DNA of 11,866 bases from Hyphomicrobiales bacterium (GTDB taxonomy: Bacteria; Pseudomonadota; Alphaproteobacteria; Rhizobiales; JAKIUO01): positions 1 through 11,866 of the forward strand of contig JALXEI010000297.1 in the NCBI GenBank assembly GCA_027069645.1, given 5' to 3'. The notes under the pieces are model-generated. The model was not told the origin of the DNA and did no database searches. It saw only the letters and a list, made by a program, of their open reading frames with translations. Positions 1 through 6,164 of this stretch are shown here, in pieces; positions within the stretch are counted from its first letter, which is position 1, and each line of letters starts with the position of its first letter. A program made the translations under genes and the position numbers.

Positions 1-741
1 ATCAAGGCGGATTTCGGCCAACCCTTTATGGCCTGTTGCCGACCCCAGTGTCCCGACCGGACTCCCGCCGGCTTCGATCCGCGCCGGGGCTGGCGGCAGC
101 GATTGTTCGGCCTGAATGATCATCGGACGCTTGCGGGCCGTGCCGCGGTGCTGCATGCGACTGACAACCTCCTGCCCCACATAACAGCCTTTTTTAAAGC
201 TGATGCCGTTTAGCTGATCCATTGCAATATCGTGGGGAAAACAGTCGCCATATTGAAAGTCAAACCCGGCTTCCGGCAAACCATTGTCGATGCGATGAGC
301 CAGCCAGCGCACCGGATCAGGCGCGTCCATCATGCGCCCGGAATCGAGAACAATGGCACGTTTTCCTGCACCTTGCGTCCGCGGGTCATTATAGACGATC
401 ATCTTTGCGCCAGTTTCCATCTCGCCGTTCAAAGCCGCATACACCTCTACCCCGCTCAGTTCTTCAATACTGACCGCCGCGCGCAATTTATAGAACATCA
501 GTCGTTTGAGAAGGTCAGAAACAACGGAAGAATCCGTATCCAGCAGATAACCTTCCCCGTCACCGACAATAAAAAAATCGAACAGCAATTTTCCCTGAGG
601 CGTCAGCAGACCGGCATAAAGCGCCTGCCCTTCCGCGACGTCCCGCATGTCATTTGTCACTATTCCCTGGAGAAAATCCACAGCATCCGGCCCGTTGACC
701 CTGATGACAGAACGATTTTCCAGCCGAATCACATCACCCAT
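1..741 (-). CDS. ygfZ: YgfZ/CAF17-type folate-binding protein, 3' end outside window
   Basis: Reading the minus strand from an ATG at 741 gives 247 codons without a stop up to the window edge, so the C-terminus is missing. The product starts MGDVIRLENRSVIRVNGPDA and carries the family signature KGCYVGQEVVSRMQHRG at about residues 184-200, with the near-invariant Cys in K-G-C-Y-x-G-Q-E. The early block DFLQGIVTND is also typical. YgfZ/CAF17/IBA57 proteins resemble the GcvT aminomethyltransferase fold, bind tetrahydrofolate, and help assemble or repair certain [4Fe-4S] enzymes in the cytoplasm. An AGGTG stretch a few bases upstream supports the start. The gene diverges from the dihydroorotase gene across about 125 bp. 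The family assignment is secure; only the last part of the protein is unseen. Confidence 0.93.
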   Translation of the reverse strand, partial: MGDVIRLENRSVIRVNGPDAVDFLQGIVTNDMRDVAEGQALYAGLLTPQGKLLFDFFIVGDGEGYLLDTDSSVVSDLLKRLMFYKLRAAVSIEELSGVEVYAALNGEMETGAKMIVYNDPRTQGAGKRAIVLDSGRMMDAPDPVRWLAHRIDNGLPEAGFDFQYGDCFPHDIAMDQLNGISFKKGCYVGQEVVSRMQHRGTARKRPMIIQAEQSLPPAPARIEAGGSPVGTLGSATGHKGLAEIRLD

Positions 742-866
742 TGATCACCTGTCTTCCTGTTTTTCTCCCGCATCACATGGCAGCCCTTGCCAGTCCGCGT
801 CAATACCGCTATTTGCTGATTATCCCCTGTTTTGCCTGTCCATCGCAATGAAGAGTGAGAAATACC
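742..866. promoter_or_regulatory. Divergent promoter region between ygfZ and the dihydroorotase gene
   Basis: This 125-bp gap separates two divergent genes and must hold promoters for both. On the plus strand TTGCCA (787-792) and TATTTG (810-815), 17 bp apart, are a weak sigma-70-like candidate for the dihydroorotase gene. I see no strong operator or riboswitch. The promoter assignment is a guess from spacing only. Confidence 0.3.
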
Positions 867-2204
867 ATGTTTGACCTGCTTGTTACAGGGGGCACAATTG
901 TCAATCACGATGGCATTCACAAGGGAGATATCGGCATCCGGGATGGTCGCATTGCCGATACGGGTTCCCTTTCCGGCAAACCCGCCGACAGGATACTGAA
1001 AGCCGACAATCTTCATATACTGCCTGGTGTCATCGACACGCAGGTGCATTTTCGCGAACCCGGCCTCATTCACAAGGAAGATCTGGAAAGCGGCAGCCGC
1101 GCAGCCGTTGCCGGTGGCGTTACCGCCGTATTTGAAATGCCTAATACCAGCCCGTCAACCACGACCCTTGAAGCCGTTGCCGACAAGATCGCAAGGGGCC
1201 GTGACCGCATGTTTTGCGATTTCGCCTTTTATGCCGGTGCCAGTACCGACAATCTCGATCAGTTGGCAGAGCTTGAAAAGGCCGAAGGGGTCGCGGGCAT
1301 CAAGGTGTTTATGGGCTCTTCAACCGGCAACCTGCTTGTCGATGCAGACGAAGCCCTGGAAACCCTGTTCCGGAACATAAAACGGCGCGCCGCCTTTCAT
1401 TCCGAAGATGAGGAACGGCTGAAATCGCGGCTGGACCGGCAGATTATCGGTGACCCGTCCAGCCATATGGACTGGCGCGATGAGCAAACGGCCCTCAACA
1501 GCACAAGGCGCCTTTTGAAGCTGGCCCGCAAACATGGCCGCCGCATCCATGTCCTGCATATCACCACATATCAGGAAATGCAGCTTCTGTCCGACTACAG
1601 GGATCTCGCCAGCGTGGAAGTAACCCCCCAGCATCTGACACTTTCCGCCCCCGACGCCTATGAGCGCCTTGGTACCCTTGCCCAGATGAACCCGCCCATT
1701 CGTTCAAAAGAGCATCGGCAAGGGCTGTGGGAAGGATTGCGCAGCGGCATTGTCGATGTCATCGGATCCGACCACGCCCCCCATACATCTGAAGAAAAAC
1801 AGAATGCCTATCCCTCTTCGCCCTCCGGCATGCCCGGTGTGCAAACGCTGGTTCCGATCATGCTGGATCATGTCAACAGGGGGAGACTGAGCTTGCAGCG
1901 GTTTGTTGATCTGACCTCGGCCGGACCACAGCGCCTGTTCGGGCTCGCTGGCAAGGGACGTCTGGCCCGCGGCTATGACGCCGATCTGACCATTGTGGAT
2001 ATGAAGGCGACAAGGACCATCACCAACGCCATGATGGAAAGCCGATGCGGCTGGACACCGTTTGACGGTCAGCAGGTGACCGGCTGGCCCGTTGCCACCA
2101 TTGTCCGCGGGCACGAAGTCATGCGCGACGGGGAAATCATCACCGCAGCACATGGACAACCCGTTCGTTTTCAGGAAACGCTTGCCACCACTCAGGAACG
2201 CTGA
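867..2204 (+). CDS. pyrC: Dihydroorotase (amidohydrolase superfamily)
   Basis: The product (445 aa) should interconvert N-carbamoyl-aspartate and dihydroorotate in cytoplasmic pyrimidine synthesis. Visible family blocks are VIDTQVHFREPG (residues 55-66), FEMPNTSP (89-96), GIKVFMGSSTGN (144-155, with Lys146 as the likely carboxylated metal bridge), AFHSED (His178), HVLHIT (His231), and IGSDHAPHTSEEK (Asp302), in the usual order and near the usual length. The first metal-ligand motif reads Gln59-Val-His61 instead of His-x-His. I recall this DQVHFREPG form from other bacterial dihydroorotases, so it is probably a subgroup trait and not a loss of function. I prefer ATG 867 over an in-frame GTG at 855, because it starts right at the conserved FDLLVTGGTIV strand and has a GAAGAG/GTGAG purine stretch upstream. 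The related allantoinase and hydantoinase families are less likely given the FREPG and EMPNT blocks. The stop codon lies inside the end of the convergent hydrolase gene. Confidence 0.9.
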   Translation: MFDLLVTGGTIVNHDGIHKGDIGIRDGRIADTGSLSGKPADRILKADNLHILPGVIDTQVHFREPGLIHKEDLESGSRAAVAGGVTAVFEMPNTSPSTTTLEAVADKIARGRDRMFCDFAFYAGASTDNLDQLAELEKAEGVAGIKVFMGSSTGNLLVDADEALETLFRNIKRRAAFHSEDEERLKSRLDRQIIGDPSSHMDWRDEQTALNSTRRLLKLARKHGRRIHVLHITTYQEMQLLSDYRDLASVEVTPQHLTLSAPDAYERLGTLAQMNPPIRSKEHRQGLWEGLRSGIVDVIGSDHAPHTSEEKQNAYPSSPSGMPGVQTLVPIMLDHVNRGRLSLQRFVDLTSAGPQRLFGLAGKGRLARGYDADLTIVDMKATRTITNAMMESRCGWTPFDGQQVTGWPVATIVRGHEVMRDGEIITAAHGQPVRFQETLATTQER

Positions 2205-3430
2205 CCCGATATATAGCGCTGATAGGTCTCGGTAATCGATATTTTGGGCGACTTGTAAAATATGTGCCGCCCGATCTGTTTGACACGCGCCATTTTGTGC
2301 CGCCAGCGCGGGCTGACATAGGTGGCATGATAATGTGTGGCGTTGCCAATGCTTTTTAGCCAGACCTGCCCTTCGAGAACCTTGTTGGCGAGACGCTTTG
2401 AATGCTCCCACTGCTTTTTGTTCCCTGGTTTGTCGGCCTTGCCATCACAGGTAAAGGAAAACTGGCAACCGGTCCGCCGGTTCGAGCCCTGATATACGAC
2501 ACCGCAAATGGTGTCCGGATAGTCAGGACTTTTCACCCGGTTCATGATCACCTGACCAACAGCAATTTGCCCCGCCTCCGGTTCGCTGCGCGCCTCGAAA
2601 TAGAGCGCGGTTGTCATGCAACGCCGCTCGCGTTTCTGAAAGGCCTGCTCGGCCAGCCCTCCGAAGGCCTTGCCGGAAGGAAAGGTGCGCGGGATCAGCG
2701 GGGAACGCCCGTATGGAAGCCTGTGCCGACGGGATGACAGAGGCAGACCGCTGTTTTGCACCATATTGACATTGAGTTTCGAGGGCAGCGGCATATCCGC
2801 TGCAAACAGGGCAATATCGGCACTGTCGGCAAAAGGAATTTCCGCATTGTCTACCGTATCCGGGAGCACTTTATCGGCTTTCACCGGTGCGCGCGTGTCG
2901 GTCGTGATGAGCTTTGTTGCCACATCATCCGGCAGGGGGGCGCGTGTCGCATCAGCGGCAGAAGCGATCTTTTCCACCGGGGGAGATGGCAGTTCACGAT
3001 CGCTGATATCCTCATTGACCGCGCTTCTGGTGACAGGATCCCTGTCCTGCTTGAGCGCTCTGTTGACCACGGGACGAATATCGCTCACATGGGAAACCCC
3101 GTCATAAGCCATTCTGTCACCCGTCGCCACGCCCTGCGCGGCCTCGATCAGTTTTTCCAGCCGACGACTGTCCTCGCCGTTATAATGCTGCTTCGCCTGT
3201 TCAAGTGAATCCGTGATCACCCTGTCGAGCGCCGATACCTGCCGCCCGACATCCCGTGAAGAACGCGATCCGGTCACAGGCCCCCTCTCGTCTGTTTCGG
3301 ACAAGACCTGTCTGTTTTCAGAAAAGGCCATCTCAAATCCGTGGAAACCAACGATCAGACCGGTTGAAACAATCACCAGTCCGGTCAGAAAGCCCGACTT
3401 TCTGCTCACACCGTTCTTTTTCTTACGCAT
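2192..3430 (-). CDS. Membrane-anchored SleB/CwlJ-type cell wall hydrolase
   Basis: The 412-aa product has a basic N-terminus (MRKKKNGVSRKSG) followed by one hydrophobic segment (about residues 14-30), so it is probably an inner-membrane signal anchor with the rest in the periplasm. Residues 40-260 are a low-complexity, Pro/Asp/Arg-rich linker. The C-terminal 120 residues form a Hydrolase_2 (SleB) domain: MTTALYFEARSEP with the probable catalytic Glu of LYFEAR, AVGQVIMNRV, YPDTICGVVYQG, CQFSFTCDG and NATHYHATYVSPRW. SleB-like enzymes are lytic transglycosylases acting on peptidoglycan; in non-sporulating proteobacteria they are thought to act in wall remodelling. ATG 3430 is chosen over GTG 3433, with AAAGAG upstream. 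The last 13 bp overlap the end of the dihydroorotase gene on the other strand. Confidence 0.88.
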   Translation of the reverse strand: MRKKKNGVSRKSGFLTGLVIVSTGLIVGFHGFEMAFSENRQVLSETDERGPVTGSRSSRDVGRQVSALDRVITDSLEQAKQHYNGEDSRRLEKLIEAAQGVATGDRMAYDGVSHVSDIRPVVNRALKQDRDPVTRSAVNEDISDRELPSPPVEKIASAADATRAPLPDDVATKLITTDTRAPVKADKVLPDTVDNAEIPFADSADIALFAADMPLPSKLNVNMVQNSGLPLSSRRHRLPYGRSPLIPRTFPSGKAFGGLAEQAFQKRERRCMTTALYFEARSEPEAGQIAVGQVIMNRVKSPDYPDTICGVVYQGSNRRTGCQFSFTCDGKADKPGNKKQWEHSKRLANKVLEGQVWLKSIGNATHYHATYVSPRWRHKMARVKQIGRHIFYKSPKISITETYQRYISGQRS

Positions 3431-3799
3431 CACTTTTGCACTCTTTGTTCGACAACATCCCTACAGTCGCAACAACTTGGTGCTGGTCATTATTATTTTG
3501 ATACACCAGTTGCTTTTTCACATACCAGAAGAACAAAACTTCTTTACACAGTGGTTAATCTGTATACCTCAAAACAATATTCAGTTGTTTAATGGTAAAT
3601 GGATGGATAATTGCTGTTTCGTATTTCGAGATCCGGAACGGTCAGTTCCCCCGCGGGGCCGTAAACTCATAAACGGTTTCGGACATGTTCGGAACAATGC
3701 AGGAATTGCGGAAAAGAACCTCGGTCTGATCCCTGAAAACAAACCAACAGCTGCAACAGACAGAAGTATCGCCCGTTTTTTCGCTATTTTTCAGCACCT

Positions 3800-3812
3800 T
3801 GACAGCTTGTCA
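3800..3812. promoter_or_regulatory. Palindrome TGACA-N3-TGTCA, candidate enhancer site
   Basis: TGACAGCTTGTCA has perfect 5-bp arms around GCT. Its centre is about 185 bp upstream of the predicted sigma-54 start site, within the usual distance for an upstream activating sequence bound by a dimeric NtrC-type activator. A single half (TTGTCATGC) recurs 67 bp downstream at 3874-3882. The role is inferred from position and symmetry only. Confidence 0.35.
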
Positions 3813-3830
3813 TGCGCTTTTAACAAGTAT

Positions 3831-3843
3831 TATCAATTGGTTA
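3831..3843 (+). promoter_or_regulatory. IHF-like site, distal
   Basis: TATCAATTGGTTA matches the IHF consensus WATCAANNNNTTR at every defined position. It is centred about 154 bp upstream of the predicted sigma-54 start and 105 bp (close to ten helical turns) from the proximal site. IHF bends DNA to bring a distal activator to the sigma-54 polymerase. The motif is short and the region AT-rich, so a chance match is possible. Confidence 0.45.
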
Positions 3844-3935
3844 ACGGGCGCACATAGAATTTTACCTGCCATTTTGTCATGCTTGCGCTTCCACAACCAT
3901 ACCCTTCCGATTTGCGGATTTATTTTTCCAATTAC

Positions 3936-3948
3936 TATCAATTACTTA
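3936..3948 (+). promoter_or_regulatory. IHF-like site, proximal
   Basis: TATCAATTACTTA is a full match to WATCAANNNNTTR. It lies 16 bp upstream of the -24 element and is centred near -49, the standard place for IHF in sigma-54 promoters. This position makes it more credible than the distal copy. Confidence 0.6.
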
Positions 3949-3963
3949 GAGAATTTTCCGGCT

Positions 3964-3980
3964 CTGGCACAGCCTTTGCT
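3964..3980 (+). promoter_or_regulatory. Sigma-54 (RpoN) -24/-12 promoter
   Basis: CTGGCACAGCCTTTGCT fits the sigma-54 consensus YTGGCACGRNNNTTGCW at all positions except one (A for G after TGGCAC). The invariant GG (3966-3967) and GC (3978-3979) have the correct spacing. The start site should be near 3991, leaving a leader of about 63 nt before the ATG at 4054, which has a strong Shine-Dalgarno. Such promoters need an AAA+ activator of the NtrC family, so expression of the downstream operon is probably switched on by a specific signal. The match is seen directly; activity is inferred. Confidence 0.8.
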
Positions 3981-4053
3981 AACCTTAATGGCTGTCAATG
4001 GTTAACGGCTGTCGAGCCAATAAAACCGGGTGATTACAGGAGGGTTTGCATCC

Positions 4054-4398
4054 ATGACCACCAGTCGAATGCTGAAACAGTTCATGATCTCTTCGGGCGT
4101 TCTGTTTCTTGTGTCAGGTTCTTTTCCTTATGCTGAACAAAAGGCACAGGCCGCCCCGTTCATTGCCGGCGTTCATCCGGATCAGCGGCGCACTGACACT
4201 CCGGTCATCAACAAGGCCAAACGGGATCAGAACTGGCAGAAACGGGCACTAACGGGTATCTCGCAGCCCGTCCCCAAACATATTCTTCATTTTCTCAGGG
4301 ATCAGGGCAACTGGTTCTCACCGTTTCTGCGCCCTGGTATGCACGGGCGCTATGACATTCGCGGCTGGCACAGGCCTCGCGGCAATTCAACACAATGA
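4054..4398 (+). CDS. Small exported protein with C-terminal YDIRGWH block, function unknown
   Basis: This is the first gene after the sigma-54 promoter. ATG 4054 is preceded by AGGAGGG (4038-4044) at 9 nt, which is why I prefer it to the in-frame GTG at 4030. The 114-aa product has a signal peptide: basic start, hydrophobic core FMISSGVLFLVSG, and an Ala-x-Ala type end (AEQKAQA-APF) near residue 34. The mature part is about 80 residues, has no Cys, and is rich in aromatic, Pro and basic residues, especially in the last 40 (QPVPKHILHFLRDQGNWF, RPGMHGRYDIRGWHRP). I do not recognise the family. Its place at the head of the operon suggests a periplasmic accessory or structural role for the molybdoenzyme or cytochrome complex; this is inference. 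Confidence 0.75.
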   Translation: MTTSRMLKQFMISSGVLFLVSGSFPYAEQKAQAAPFIAGVHPDQRRTDTPVINKAKRDQNWQKRALTGISQPVPKHILHFLRDQGNWFSPFLRPGMHGRYDIRGWHRPRGNSTQ

Positions 4399-4407
4399 TC
4401 TGCAACC

Positions 4408-4458
4408 GGGTGGTGGTCCACCCCACTCGCAAAGAACGACCGAAGGGCCGGAGGTCGT
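4408..4458 (+). other. Hairpin-forming spacer between the first two operon genes
   Basis: The 128-bp spacer 4399-4526 contains GGGTGG-TGGT-CCACCC (4408-4423) and ACGACC/GGTCGT arms (4436-4441 and 4453-4458). Neither is followed by a T tract. They may be RNA processing or stability elements in the operon transcript and not terminators. No promoter is obvious. Confidence 0.35.
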
Positions 4459-4526
4459 GCCACAAGCAGGGGACCGGCCCGCAAACCGCACGATAGAAAC
4501 CCTATCCAAAGAAGGAGATAAACCAG

Positions 4527-4928
4527 ATGTTGAAATCAATAGCAAAAGCAATTGTCCCGGGTGCTGCCGCGGGGCTCATGGCCCTCGCTATGGCCGGACC
4601 GGCGGCTGCCGGTCAACAGGGAATGTCAGGTATGGGTGGCATGTCCGGAATGGCCGGTATGGCAGCCAAAGAAGGATATACCTGCGCCAGATGGGTCAAG
4701 GCCGGAACCATGCAAGGCATGGGTGGCATGTCCGGCATGAAGGGCATGGGCGGCATGTCCGGCATGAAGGGCATGGGCGGCATGTCCGGAATGAAAGGCA
4801 TGGGCGGCATGTCCGGCATGAAGGGCATGGGCGGCATGTCCGGCATGAAGGGCATGGGCGGCATGTCCGGCATGGCCGGTATGGCAGCCAAAGAGGGCTA
4901 TGTCTGCGCCGAATGGGTCAAGAAATAG
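4527..4928 (+). CDS. Exported Met/Gly-rich repeat protein (Gly-Met-X triplets)
   Basis: ATG 4527 follows a strong GAAGGAGAT ribosome site. The 133-aa product has a signal peptide of about 28 residues (LKSIAKAIVPGAAAGLMALA... then GPAAAG). The mature part is built of Gly-Met-X triplets (X = Ser, Gly, Lys or Ala): five triplets, then AAKEGYTCARWVK, then nineteen triplets, then AAKEGYVCAEWVKK. About a quarter of mature residues are Met; there is no His, and one Cys in each YxCAxWVK module. Strict Gly every third residue recalls collagen-like or polyglycine-II repeats, though Pro is absent. Met-rich periplasmic segments can bind Cu(I) or absorb oxidants, but neither is shown here. Position inside the molybdoenzyme operon suggests a partner role. 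The family is unknown to me; the gene is credible from its ribosome site, signal peptide and repeated modules. Confidence 0.85.
   Translation: MLKSIAKAIVPGAAAGLMALAMAGPAAAGQQGMSGMGGMSGMAGMAAKEGYTCARWVKAGTMQGMGGMSGMKGMGGMSGMKGMGGMSGMKGMGGMSGMKGMGGMSGMKGMGGMSGMAGMAAKEGYVCAEWVKK
4650..4925 (+). repeat. 54-bp direct repeat flanking the array, coding for the KEGYxCAxWVK module
   Basis: The segment starting at 4650 recurs at 4872. Over the first 51 bp (4650-4700 and 4872-4922) I count 6 differences, and 15 of 17 encoded residues agree (MAGMAAKEGY, then Thr/Val, CA, Arg/Glu, WVK). The two copies bracket the 27-bp array, so the gene seems to have grown by duplicating a module of triplets plus a Cys/Trp cap. 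Confidence 0.85.
4710..4871 (+). repeat. 27-bp tandem repeat, six units
   Basis: Six in-frame units run head to tail at 4710, 4737, 4764, 4791, 4818 and 4845. Units 2, 5 and 6 are identical; units 3 and 4 each differ by one silent base, and unit 1 codes Met-Gln instead of Met-Lys at its start. The unit encodes MKGMGGMSG. The near-identity points to recent expansion by slippage or unequal recombination, so copy number may vary between strains. Confidence 0.95.
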
Positions 4929-4941
4929 ACACCTGGCACGA

Positions 4942-4960
4942 TCCTGAAACTGTTTCAGGA
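4942..4960. repeat. Perfect 19-bp palindrome after the Met-rich gene
   Basis: TCCTGAAAC-T-GTTTCAGGA lies 13 bp after the stop codon at 4928. As RNA it can form a tight 8-bp stem with a 3-nt loop, and as DNA it could be an operator. There is no T tract, so it is not a classical terminator. Confidence 0.5.
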
Positions 4961-4972
4961 CAACAGTAAAAT

Positions 4973-5014
4973 GACCGGGGCACTCTCTTTCCCTCTCTCC
5001 ACAGTGCCCCGGTC
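4973..5014 (+). terminator. 12-bp perfect hairpin between the Met-rich gene and the cytochrome gene
   Basis: GACCGGGGCACT (4973-4984) pairs with AGTGCCCCGGTC (5003-5014) around an 18-nt pyrimidine-rich loop. It is GC-rich and stable but lacks a U tract. It may act as a partial terminator or as a 3' stabiliser that keeps the upstream Met-rich mRNA abundant relative to the enzyme genes. The ATG at 4971 sits at its foot, which argues against that codon as the cytochrome start. Confidence 0.5.
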
Positions 5015-5096
5015 CAGACACCAGCAGCTATCCGTCCGAAACAGGGGCGGTGTATCAGGCAGTTTTCAAAAAGGGGGCGCGCAAGCGGACGGCACC

Positions 5097-6164
5097 ATGC
5101 ACTCCAGCAAATCGCTTCTGGCAGGGCGAAAAAACGCGTTATTGTCAGACTCTATCGGATCACTTCATCAATCTCTGGCAGGATTCCTGTTCATTTCCAG
5201 ATTGATTTTATCAATTGTTTTCGCAAGTCTGCTCGCGTCCTGTGGCTCCGGGGAGCCGACCGGCGAAAAGACCTCGGAGACATCGGCCCCGGTCAATTCT
5301 TCCCCGGCTTCAACCCGGGCGGATACCAGGCTGGCTGCGGTCTCCACAAACATTGCTGAAGCAGGCAAAACCGTCGCCGAAGCAAGAGGCACGCAAACCG
5401 CTGCTGTCATTGCCATTCCCGAAGATTACGAACGCGCCCGCTGGCACCCCATCCATTTCAAGCCGATGATCGACAAGGCGAGCAACAAACAGTGTCTGGC
5501 CTGTCATAAAGATATTTTGAAGCGCAAACCGCGCGAAAGCTCGCCTGCCGGTGTCAGGGCCGCCGACAGTCTCGCCTGGTACCAAACTCTTGATACCTAT
5601 AAAGGCGAGCAAAGCACCTTTCATGCCCGCCACCTGACCAGTGACTTTGCCAGAGAGGTGATGGATCTCAAATGCAATTTCTGCCATCAGGGCAATGACC
5701 CGCGCGAGGAAAATCCGGGCAGCCACAAGGAAAATGTCGGCGATACAAGCCACGCCATGCGCAAGAGCGTTGACCCCTCGAAAACCTGCCTGCGCTGTCA
5801 CGGCAAGTTCCCATGGGAACATATGGCCGGTCTGGAAGGCCCCTGGCCGGAAATCCGCGCCGATCTGGAAGACCCCGAAGACCCGGACATGCGCAATGGC
5901 TGCATGAGTTGTCACAGGGAAAACTATCGCACCGTACGCCATCAGGTCACTTATCTCAACCCCGAAAACATCGAAAAACTGGCCGCCAAAGGCTCCAGCG
6001 ATGTCTGTTTTGGCTGTCATGGCGGTCGTCAGTGGTATCGCATCGCCTACCCCTATCCGCGTCACAAATGGCCCGGCATGGAAGATGTCGTCGAAGAAAC
6101 ACCTGACTGGGCCAAAAACCGCCCAACGCAATCGGAAGCTCGCTACAGGAGGGCCGGCAAATGA
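5097..6164 (+). CDS. Pentaheme c-type cytochrome lipoprotein
   Basis: The product has five CxxCH heme sites: CLACH (5493-5507), CNFCH (5673-5687), CLRCH (5787-5801), CMSCH (5901-5915) and CFGCH (6006-6020). A hydrophobic stretch ending in the lipobox LLASC (Cys codon 5241-5243) predicts a lipid-anchored periplasmic protein; Gly follows the Cys, so an inner-membrane retention Asp is absent. A Ser/Thr/Ala-rich linker of about 65 residues separates the anchor from the heme domain. Other His residues (HPIHF, FHARH, TSHAM, WEHM, VRHQ, PRHKW) could be distal ligands. The start is uncertain: ATG 5097 (355 aa) avoids the upstream hairpin but has no good ribosome site, and the frame is open back to ATG 4971 (397 aa). 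The stop overlaps the next ATG (ATGA), showing translational coupling with the molybdoenzyme. It probably carries electrons between the chain and that enzyme. Confidence 0.88.
   Translation: MHSSKSLLAGRKNALLSDSIGSLHQSLAGFLFISRLILSIVFASLLASCGSGEPTGEKTSETSAPVNSSPASTRADTRLAAVSTNIAEAGKTVAEARGTQTAAVIAIPEDYERARWHPIHFKPMIDKASNKQCLACHKDILKRKPRESSPAGVRAADSLAWYQTLDTYKGEQSTFHARHLTSDFAREVMDLKCNFCHQGNDPREENPGSHKENVGDTSHAMRKSVDPSKTCLRCHGKFPWEHMAGLEGPWPEIRADLEDPEDPDMRNGCMSCHRENYRTVRHQVTYLNPENIEKLAAKGSSDVCFGCHGGRQWYRIAYPYPRHKWPGMEDVVEETPDWAKNRPTQSEARYRRAGK

Larger units (their letters stand above)
3431..4053. other. AT-rich non-coding regulatory region
   Basis: About 620 bp separate the divergent hydrolase gene from the first operon gene. 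Open frames here are short, have no ribosome binding site and no recognisable protein features, so I call it non-coding. It contains the sigma-54 promoter, two IHF-like sites and the palindrome listed separately. It also has several short direct repeats: TTGTCATGC at 3807-3815 and 3874-3882, TGGTTAACGG at 3838-3847 and 3999-4008, and GGCTGTC at 3990-3996 and 4007-4013. Other small symmetric elements are GGAAC-N5-GTTCC (3635-3649) and CCCCGCGGGG (3649-3658). The hydrolase promoter must lie at the left end on the minus strand, but I cannot pick it out. Confidence 0.6.

Noticed and set aside
1704..2411. Minus-strand 235-aa open frame within the dihydroorotase gene
   Set aside because: It is a shadow of the real gene and shows no family motifs.
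3585..3613. Sigma-70 promoter TTGTTT-17 bp-TAATTG on the plus strand
   Set aside because: The match is weak in an AT-rich stretch and no gene follows for over 400 bp.
3213..3857. Long plus-strand open frame across the start of the hydrolase gene and the regulatory region
   Set aside because: Its first third is antisense to the hydrolase gene, it has no domain signature or ribosome site, and it runs into AT-rich DNA with promoter motifs.
4710..4871. CRISPR array
   Set aside because: The 27-bp units are contiguous with no spacers and are in frame within a coding sequence.
4933..4949. Second sigma-54 promoter before the cytochrome gene (CTGGCACGA)
   Set aside because: The -24 half is perfect, but the -12 position reads TGAAA and lacks the essential GC.
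4613..5021. Minus-strand open frames over the Met-rich gene (Met-Pro-Asp and His-Ala-Gly repeat proteins)
   Set aside because: They are mirror images of the 27-bp repeat, which keeps every frame open. They have no ribosome site or signal peptide, while the plus frame has both.
4971..5096. Extended N-terminus of the cytochrome from ATG 4971
   Set aside because: It would put 90 residues before the lipobox and place the start codon at the foot of a stable hairpin; I keep it only as an alternative start.
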